Source of the DNA: Stenotrophomonas sp. Ste86
Lineage (GTDB): Bacteria > Pseudomonadota > Gammaproteobacteria > Xanthomonadales > Xanthomonadaceae
Direction of reading: 5' to 3'
NCBI RefSeq assembly: GCF_024519465.1
Contig: NZ_JALJRW010000027.1
Location: 1-53,883, forward strand
DNA: 53,883 bases
Numbering within the stretch: the stretch's first letter is position 1; each line of letters starts with the position of its first letter. The notes beneath the pieces were generated by a model. The model did no database searches. It was not told where the DNA came from and was given only the letters and a program-made list of their open reading frames with translations. Of the stretch, positions 47,975 to 53,883 are shown one piece after another. The translations under genes were made by a program, and so were the position numbers.

Positions 47975-49522
47975 TTACCAGCTGCCGGTGGTCTTGAACT
48001 CGGAGATGCCCTGCTTGAAGGCAGCTTCGATCTCGTTGTCCCAACCGCCGGTGGCGTTGATCTTGTTGATCAGCTCGCCCTGGGTGTTGGCGAAGTGGGC
48101 GTGCAGGCCCTCTTCCAGTGCCAGCAGCTTGTTGACCGGCACGTCGTCGAGGTAACCCTCGTTGACGGCGTAGATCGACAACGCCTGGTTGGCGATCGAC
48201 ATCGGGGCGTACTGCTTCTGCTTCATCAGCTCGGTGACGCGCTGACCGCGCTCAAGCTGCTTGCGGGTGGCTTCGTCCAGATCCGAGGCGAACTGCGCGA
48301 ACGCAGCCAGCTCGCGGTACTGGGCCAGCGAGATACGGATGCCGCCGGACAGCTTCTTGATGATCTTGGTCTGGGCCGCACCACCGACGCGCGACACCGA
48401 GATACCGGCGTTCACGGCCGGGCGGATGCCGGAGTTGAACAGATCGGTTTCCAGGAAGATCTGGCCGTCGGTGATGGAGATCACGTTGGTCGGCACGAAC
48501 GCCGAAACGTCACCGGCCTGGGTTTCGATGATCGGCAGCGCGGTCAGCGAGCCGGTCTTGCCCGTGACGGCACCGTTGGTGAACTTCTCCACATACTCTT
48601 CGGACACGCGGGCAGCGCGCTCGAGCAGGCGGGAGTGCAGGTAGAACACGTCACCCGGGTAGGCTTCGCGGCCCGGCGGGCGCTTCAGCAGCAGCGAGAT
48701 CTGGCGGTAGGCAACGGCCTGCTTGGACAGATCGTCGTACACGATCAGCGCGTCTTCGCCGCGGTCCATGAAGTACTCGCCCATGGTGCAGCCCGAGTAG
48801 GCGCTGATGTACTGCATCGCGGCCGATTCGGACGCGGTCGCAGCAACCACCACGGTGTGCGCCAGGGCGCCGTTCTCTTCCAGCTTGCGCACGATGTTGG
48901 CCACGGTCGAGGCCTTCTGGCCGATCGCGACGTACACGCACTTGATGCCGGTGGTCTTCTGGTTGATCACCGCATCGATGGCCAGGGCGGTCTTGCCGGT
49001 CTGGCGGTCACCGATGACCAGCTCGCGCTGGCCGCGGCCGATCGGGATCATCGAGTCGACGGACTTGTAACCGGTCTGCACCGGCTGGTCGACCGACTTG
49101 CGCCAGATCACGCCCGGGGCAACGCGCTCCACCGGCGCAGTGGCCTTGGCGGCGATCGGGCCCTTGCCGTCGATCGGCTCGCCCAGCGCGTTGACCACGC
49201 GGCCGAGCATTTCCGGACCGACCGGCACTTCCAGGATGCGGCCGGTGGTCTTGGCGACGTCGCCTTCGCGCAGGTGCTCATAGGCACCCAGCACCACGGC
49301 GCCGACCGAGTCGCGCTCCAGGTTCAGTGCCAGGGCGAAGGTGTTGTTCGGCAGTTCGATCATTTCGCCCTGCATCACGTCGGCCAGACCGAAGATGCGC
49401 ACGATGCCGTCGGACACGCTGGTCACGGTGCCTTCGTTGCGCGATTCCGCGGCCAGCTTGACCTTCTCGATGCGGTTCTTGATCAGTTCGCTGATTTCGG
49501 AGGGGTTGAGCGTGGTTGCCAT
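47975..49522 (-). CDS. atpA: ATP synthase F1 alpha subunit
   Basis: This 515-aa non-catalytic nucleotide-binding subunit has Walker [10 protein letters not shown] and the [19 protein letters not shown] signature. The ATG giving [11 protein letters not shown] has an AGGA site seven bases upstream; a TTG two codons earlier is less likely. Confidence 0.98.
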   Translation of the reverse strand: MATTLNPSEISELIKNRIEKVKLAAESRNEGTVTSVSDGIVRIFGLADVMQGEMIELPNNTFALALNLERDSVGAVVLGAYEHLREGDVAKTTGRILEVPVGPEMLGRVVNALGEPIDGKGPIAAKATAPVERVAPGVIWRKSVDQPVQTGYKSVDSMIPIGRGQRELVIGDRQTGKTALAIDAVINQKTTGIKCVYVAIGQKASTVANIVRKLEENGALAHTVVVAATASESAAMQYISAYSGCTMGEYFMDRGEDALIVYDDLSKQAVAYRQISLLLKRPPGREAYPGDVFYLHSRLLERAARVSEEYVEKFTNGAVTGKTGSLTALPIIETQAGDVSAFVPTNVISITDGQIFLETDLFNSGIRPAVNAGISVSRVGGAAQTKIIKKLSGGIRISLAQYRELAAFAQFASDLDEATRKQLERGQRVTELMKQKQYAPMSIANQALSIYAVNEGYLDDVPVNKLLALEEGLHAHFANTQGELINKINATGGWDNEIEAAFKQGISEFKTTGSW

Positions 49523-49566
49523 CGTCAAGTCCTAGTGCCGGCGATCACGCCGGACGTTAAATGAAT

Positions 49567-50094
49567 TCAGTTAGCGAGCGCGGTCTGCAGGCGCGACAGC
49601 TTGCCCTTGAGCGAGCCATCGATGACCACATCGCCGGCGTCGATCACGGCACCGCCGATCAGCGAGGCATCGACCGCGGTCGTCACGTCCACCTCGCAGC
49701 CGAAGCGCTTGCGCAGCGCGGCCTTGATGGCGTCCAGTTCGGCGCCGGACAGGTCGGTGGCCGAGGTCACCGTGGCCTTGACCACGTGCTCGGCTTCAGC
49801 GCGCAGCTGGGCGTACATGCCGGCGATTTCCGGCAGCAGCGGCAGACGGTGCGCACCGGCCAGGATGGCCAGGAAGCGACCGAAGGTCTCGCTGGACGAT
49901 TCCGGGGCCAGCAACGCGACGGCTTCGCCGCGGTCCAGTTCCGGGTTCGACAGCAAGGCCGCCACGCGCGGGTCGGCGGCTACGTGGGCGGAGAACGCAA
50001 GCGCGTCCGACCACGGCGCGAACGTGCCTTCGTCGCGCGCGGTCGCGAACGCGGCGCGGGCATACGGGCGTGCAAGCGTGAGGGCCTGGCTCAT
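49567..50094 (-). CDS. atpH: ATP synthase F1 delta subunit
   Basis: This 175-aa peripheral-stalk subunit (OSCP-like) has the N-terminal helical domain [10 protein letters not shown] and the C-terminal [23 protein letters not shown]. It begins 3 bp after atpF. Confidence 0.97.
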   Translation of the reverse strand: MSQALTLARPYARAAFATARDEGTFAPWSDALAFSAHVAADPRVAALLSNPELDRGEAVALLAPESSSETFGRFLAILAGAHRLPLLPEIAGMYAQLRAEAEHVVKATVTSATDLSGAELDAIKAALRKRFGCEVDVTTAVDASLIGGAVIDAGDVVIDGSLKGKLSRLQTALAN

Positions 50095-50097
50095 CGA

Positions 50098-50568
50098 TCA
50101 GATCTCCGATGCCAGCTCGTCGAGCAGCGCCTTGTGGGCGTTGGCATCGATTTCGCGCTTGAGCAGCTTTTCGGCACCGCTCACGGCCAGCGCGGACACC
50201 TGCTTGCGCAGATCCTCACGGGCACGGTTGGCGGCAGCCTCGATTTCAGCGTGGGCCAGATCTTTCTGGCGGTTCGCTTCGGCGATGGCTTCATTCTTGG
50301 CGGCTTCAACGATCTGATTGGCGCGCGCGTGGGCCTGGTCGATGATCTCGTTGGCCTTGCCGCGTGCATCCTTCAGTGCTTCGTTGACCTTTTCCTGCGC
50401 CTGGGCCAGATCCTTCTGGCTGCGGTCGGCAGCGGCGAGGCCTTCAGCGATCTTCTGCTGACGCTCTTCGATGGCATTCATCAGCGGCGGCCAGATCTTG
50501 GTCGCGATGATCCAGATCAGACCGGCGAACGCCAGTGCCTGGGCAACGAGGGTAAAACCGATTTCCAT
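50098..50568 (-). CDS. atpF: ATP synthase F0 b subunit
   Basis: This is a 156-aa stator subunit with one N-terminal membrane helix (about 4-25) and a long charged Ala/Lys/Glu coiled coil (30-150). Confidence 0.97.
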   Translation of the reverse strand: MEIGFTLVAQALAFAGLIWIIATKIWPPLMNAIEERQQKIAEGLAAADRSQKDLAQAQEKVNEALKDARGKANEIIDQAHARANQIVEAAKNEAIAEANRQKDLAHAEIEAAANRAREDLRKQVSALAVSGAEKLLKREIDANAHKALLDELASEI

Positions 50569-50679
50569 GGGGTTCGCTCAATCTGGGGTGATGGGGTGGT
50601 TGCGCCGCCTGCGGCGGCGCAGCCGTTCCTTCATCCGCGATCAGGCGCACACGGCGCCTGATCGTTCGCTTTCAATGGA
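50569..50679 (-). other. Hairpin-rich 111-bp atpE-atpF spacer
   Basis: Two perfect stems stand just after the atpE stop: CGATCAGGCGC/GCGCCTGATCG (50638-50664, 5-base loop) and TGCGCCGCC/GGCGGCGCA (50601-50621, 3-base loop). Confidence 0.8.
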
Positions 50680-51006
<327 letters not shown>

Positions 51007-51043
51007 CTAAGGGTAATGAAACGGATGAAGGGTGAAGCGAAAC

Positions 51044-51838
51044 TCAGTGACTGTCTTCCGACAGGCTCAGGTACACGATCGACAGCATCATGAAGATGAA
51101 AGCCTGCAGCGGAATCACCAGCAGGTGGAACAGCATCCAGCCCAGGCCGAATGCGCCGCCCGCGATGGCACCGGCAATGCCGGCACCGCCCAGCACCCAG
51201 ATCAGCAGGAAGACGATTTCGCCGCCGAACATGTTGCCGAACAGTCGCATCGCCAGCGAGATCGGCTTGCTGAGCCACTCGACGATGTTGAGGATGAGGT
51301 TGAACGGCATCAGCCACTTGCCGAACGGCGCGGTCAGGAATTCCTTGGTGAAACCACCCAGGCCCTTGGAGCGCAGCGCGAAGAACAGCATCAGGAAGAA
51401 CACGCTGATCGACATGCCCAGGGTGGCATTGACGTCGGCGGTGGGAACCGGCTTCCAGTACGGCACGCCGAGAGCTTCCAGCGGCAGCGCGATGAAGTCG
51501 GCCGGGATCATCTTGATGAGGTTCATCAACAGGATCCAGAAGAAGATCGTGATCGCGATCGGGGTCACCAGCTTGCTGGTGCCGTGGTAGGTGTCCTTGG
51601 CCTGGCGGTCAACGAACTCCAGGCAGATTTCCACGAACGCCTGCCACTTGCCCGGCACGCCGGCAGTGGCCTTGCGGGTGGCCATCCAGAAACCGAACAC
51701 CATCAACAGGCCCATCAGGACCGAGGTCACGATGGTGTCGACGTGGATCGCCCAAAAACCACCTTCCTGCATATGAATCGTCAGGTTGTGCAGGTGATGC
51801 TGGATGTAGGAGGTGGGAGTAAGCGCCTCGCCTGCCAT
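51044..51838 (-). CDS. atpB: ATP synthase F0 a subunit
   Basis: This is a 264-aa membrane stator subunit. The essential arginine is Arg198 in SLAMRLFGNMFGGE, which faces the c-ring aspartate. Confidence 0.97.
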   Translation of the reverse strand: MAGEALTPTSYIQHHLHNLTIHMQEGGFWAIHVDTIVTSVLMGLLMVFGFWMATRKATAGVPGKWQAFVEICLEFVDRQAKDTYHGTSKLVTPIAITIFFWILLMNLIKMIPADFIALPLEALGVPYWKPVPTADVNATLGMSISVFFLMLFFALRSKGLGGFTKEFLTAPFGKWLMPFNLILNIVEWLSKPISLAMRLFGNMFGGEIVFLLIWVLGGAGIAGAIAGGAFGLGWMLFHLLVIPLQAFIFMMLSIVYLSLSEDSH

Positions 51839-51869
51839 GTGTCCGGAACCTTAAGTTAAATAAATTGGA

Positions 51870-52238
51870 TCAGCGCCTGGCCAGAGCCAGGACCTGGAAC
51901 ATCAACCCGACGGCGATACCGGCCAGCAGCGCCAATGCAGGCAGCTTGAAGACCAGGAACCCCACCATCAGGACGCCGAAAACGAGCACCCACTTTGCCA
52001 CCACCGCCACGATCAGCCGGGCCAGCGCCGAACCGGCCGCCTGTACCCCACCACTGAGCGCCATCCGTGCGGCAACCCAACCACCTGCCGACACCGCCAC
52101 GCCTGACACCAGCGCTCCCAGGGCGGACTTCTGCCCTGCCAGCAGCAGGAAGGCCAGGGCCAGGACAGCCACTGCAGCCAGCGGGTAAACCGCTGCGCGC
52201 AGCATCAGTCGCCGACCCGAATCAACGGAGTTCAGCAC
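51870..52238 (-). CDS. atpI: AtpI-like membrane protein
   Basis: This 122-aa protein has four predicted helices and sits first in the atp operon, the usual place of atpI, which assists c-ring assembly. A GTG start seven bases after AGGA was preferred over the longer frame to 52286, which would run toward the promoter. The similarity is mostly topological, so the name rests on position. Confidence 0.8.
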   Translation of the reverse strand: MLNSVDSGRRLMLRAAVYPLAAVAVLALAFLLLAGQKSALGALVSGVAVSAGGWVAARMALSGGVQAAGSALARLIVAVVAKWVLVFGVLMVGFLVFKLPALALLAGIAVGLMFQVLALARR

Positions 52239-52306
52239 ACGTATGTCCTGCTTGATCGTAAGTAGAAAGGCCGGGGTCGCAAGCAAGCGCCCCGTCGAGC
52301 CGCCAA

Positions 52307-52336
52307 ATTATAGCAACGGGACAATTTGCGAGACAA
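52307..52336 (-). promoter_or_regulatory. Sigma-70 promoter of the atp operon
   Basis: On the minus strand TTGTCT (-35, 52331-52336), an 18-bp spacer and a perfect TATAAT (-10, 52307-52312). Transcription would start near 52300, about 60 bp upstream of atpI. Confidence 0.8.
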
Positions 52337-52537
52337 CCGCCCCCTGTTCATCCCGGATGTCTGCAAGTTGCTGCATCGCCACAGATTTTGCGGTCCACCG
52401 GCGGTCCAATCGTGGCCCTGTCAGGCTCTTGGCCTGTTGCGATGCAACATATTGAACTTTGGTCGCAGCGCCCGGTCACAGACATCGACCTGCACTTTTC
52501 GATCCTCGTCGGCGCCCCAAGCGCAGGTCTGCACCCC

Positions 52538-52570
52538 AAAGTGGCCCCGAGCTCTCTCCGGGGCCACTTT
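52538..52570 (+). other. Strong orphan hairpin in the leader region
   Basis: AAAGTGGCCCCG (52538-52549) pairs perfectly with CGGGGCCACTTT (52559-52570) around a 9-base loop; flanking CC/GG extend the symmetry. It resembles a terminator of a short transcript or a leader structure, lying 220 bp upstream of the outer-membrane protein start. The T-rich tail is short. Confidence 0.55.
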
Positions 52571-52789
52571 CTTTGGTGGGACCGGCTTCCGATGTTCCGG
52601 TACCCATCGGGGACCGGTCCACAGCGGTTCAAACGCATTCCGACGCCGGTCGCGGCCACCCCACCCGCCCGGCGGCACCGGCTGTTGCATGAACGGTACA
52701 CACTCCCTCCACCATACGTTCACGAATGGTGGACGCGGCACTGGGCAGAGTGTCGGCACATCAATGAACCACTGCAAGGACACACACCG

Positions 52790-53608
52790 ATGCGCCTGAC
52801 GCTTTCCCTCCTCGCCCTGCCGCTGGCCATGGCCGCGCTGACCCATGCCAACACCGCCAGCGCTGCCGAGGGCGATGACCGCTTCGCGCTGCGCCTGGGT
52901 GCGATGAACATCGATTCGGACAACACGATCCGCGGCAACACCAACGTGGCCGGCCAGGACGTGGGCTTCTCCGAAGACTTCAAGCTGGGTGGCAAGGAAT
53001 GGGAACCGCGCATCGACGGCATGTTCCGCATCAGCGACCGTCAGCGCCTGCTGTTCAATTACTTCAAGTACGACAAGGACCGCCGCGAGACGCTGGATGA
53101 CGGCGTGAGCTTCGGTGACGTGTCCGTGCCGGCCGGCAGTTTCATCAAGGGTGAGCTGAAGTATCAGGTCGCCAGCCTGGTGTACGACTACTCGGTGGTG
53201 GATACCGATACCTTCGATCTCGGCCTGCAGCTGGGTGCCGAGTACGCCAAGGTGAGCACGAAGGCCTATGCCGATGTGGGCGATCTGTACCAGGGCCGTT
53301 TCCTGGATGAGAAGGCCGACGGTGTGGCGCCGGTGGTGGGTGCGCGCATGAGCTTCAACCCGTCCGAGAAGTGGATGATCACGGTGCAGGGCCAGTACCT
53401 GAACACCAAGTGGGGCAACTTCGATGATTACGACGGTGACCTGACCCGCGCCAATGCGATCGTGGATTACCGCCTGACCAAGAACTTCGGTCTGTTCGCC
53501 GGCTACGACTGGTTCAAGCTGGACGTGGACCAGAGCGGCAGCGACGGCACGATCGGTCTGAAGCAGGAGTTCAAGGGCCCGGTGGCGGGCGTCAGCTTCG
53601 TCTTCTAA
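52790..53608 (+). CDS. Outer-membrane beta-barrel protein
   Basis: This 272-aa protein has a signal peptide (MRLTLSLLALPLAMAAL...ASA-AE) followed by alternating amphipathic strands and a C-terminal Phe (VSFVF), the outer-membrane insertion signature. Its many aspartates and Tyr/Phe pairs are typical of small porin-like barrels. I cannot place it in a named family with confidence. AAGGA nine bases before the ATG sets the start. Confidence 0.85.
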   Translation: MRLTLSLLALPLAMAALTHANTASAAEGDDRFALRLGAMNIDSDNTIRGNTNVAGQDVGFSEDFKLGGKEWEPRIDGMFRISDRQRLLFNYFKYDKDRRETLDDGVSFGDVSVPAGSFIKGELKYQVASLVYDYSVVDTDTFDLGLQLGAEYAKVSTKAYADVGDLYQGRFLDEKADGVAPVVGARMSFNPSEKWMITVQGQYLNTKWGNFDDYDGDLTRANAIVDYRLTKNFGLFAGYDWFKLDVDQSGSDGTIGLKQEFKGPVAGVSFVF

Positions 53609-53631
53609 GTTCTCCAGGCGATCTCTCCGAG

Positions 53632-53667
53632 CGCGGCCCCCGGAACATCGGGGGCCGCGTTTTTTTT
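53632..53667 (+). terminator. Rho-independent terminator of the outer-membrane protein gene
   Basis: A perfect 11-bp stem CGCGGCCCCCG/CGGGGGCCGCG with a 6-base loop is followed by eight T residues, 23 bp after the stop. Confidence 0.93.
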
Positions 53668-53883
53668 GGGTCGTCTCCCATCTGAGGGGAGCGTCTTTCT
53701 GCAAGGTCCGTCGCAGAGTGAACTCGACGCTGCTACGAGTGGGACGGGCCAGTGTCGGCGGCGGGTGGATCCGGCTGTGTCTCCGCTGGGGCCTGTCGCG
53801 CGCGTGAGGGCCCCGTAGCGGCCGGTAGGCCCCTGGCGCAAATGTCCCCCGGCCTGGCGGCCTCCTCCTTTATTTTGCCCAGG
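53668..53883. other. Non-coding tail of the window
   Basis: A small extra hairpin with arms CTCCC/GGGGAG lies just beyond the terminator (about 53675-53694). The rest holds no gene or element I can support. Confidence 0.6.

Larger units (their letters stand above)
52239..52789. other. 551-bp divergent intergenic region between atp and the outer-membrane protein gene
   Basis: This region contains the atp promoter (52307-52336), inverted TGCATCGC/GCGATGCA motifs (52372-52379 and 52439-52446), a strong hairpin (52538-52570) and CCACCAT/ATGGTGG (about 52707-52730). I see no gene: the crossing frames have no signal or domain. Confidence 0.7.

Noticed and set aside
53605..53841. Small minus-strand frame at the right edge
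   Set aside because: It spans the terminator hairpin and has no ribosome binding site or recognisable composition.

Overview
The window is high-GC, densely coded DNA from a gammaproteobacterium of the Xanthomonadaceae, most likely Stenotrophomonas. The evidence is the gene orders lptM-dapF-DUF484-xerC beside hslVU and atp-...-glmU-...-glmS, the protein sequences, and above all many short GTAG-tagged palindromes that match what I know as SMAG/REP elements of Stenotrophomonas maltophilia. About 50 protein-coding genes are supported. I saw no rRNA, tRNA, CRISPR array, insertion sequence or prophage.

Layout, left to right. (1) 0.2-5.8 kb, minus strand: the heat-shock protease hslVU with a sigma-32-like promoter, xerC, a DUF484 gene, dapF, lptM and a DUF454 membrane protein. 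(2) 5.8-12.1 kb: two exported S9 serine peptidases flanking a PLP aminotransferase, with a 704-bp non-coding interval of structured repeats. (3) 12.1-16.9 kb: a small membrane protein, a lipoprotein lipocalin, an orphan HigA-type regulator, the methionine importer genes metN-metI (no metQ here), an EamA transporter and yajQ. (4) 17-20.8 kb, minus strand: an aryl-aldehyde dehydrogenase / aryl-alcohol dehydrogenase / AcoR-like regulator cluster headed by a 37-bp inverted repeat. (5) 21-27.8 kb: DUF1415, an SDR, oligopeptidase A (prlC), a hypothetical gene, a Cds1-like PLP enzyme, glyoxalase I and a second VOC protein. (6) 27.9-30.7 kb: a translationally coupled pair, a radical-SAM protein with a C-terminal helix-hairpin-helix and a DUF4130-UdgX fusion with the KRRIH loop. 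This is a DNA repair or modification cassette. (7) 30.8-33.8 kb: a small membrane protein, a CBS-pair protein and glmS. (8) 34-41.8 kb, plus strand: a MacAB-like exporter (membrane fusion protein, ATPase, two FtsX-type permeases), a small periplasmic PDZ protein, an NtrC-type response regulator and its histidine kinase. The operon is preceded by a strong -24/-12 sigma-54 promoter and clustered TGTCC/GGACA half-sites, so it is probably autoregulated. (9) 41.9-44.9 kb: glmU, a GtrA-like protein, a small lipoprotein and a secreted chorismate mutase. (10) 45-52.3 kb, minus strand: the ATP synthase operon atpIBEFHAGDC. (11) 52.8-53.6 kb: an outer-membrane beta-barrel protein with a structured leader and a clear terminator.

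The non-coding DNA is the most unusual part. At least four genes end at a stop codon lying inside a GTAG (or GTAA) repeat tag. Two minisatellite-like arrays (48-bp and 38-bp units) and a roughly 42-bp REP train occur next to REP elements. Three copies of a larger three-armed inverted repeat show compensatory base changes. In the atp operon, the only spacers longer than 100 bp follow exactly the multi-copy subunits c, alpha and beta, and all three contain stable hairpins.
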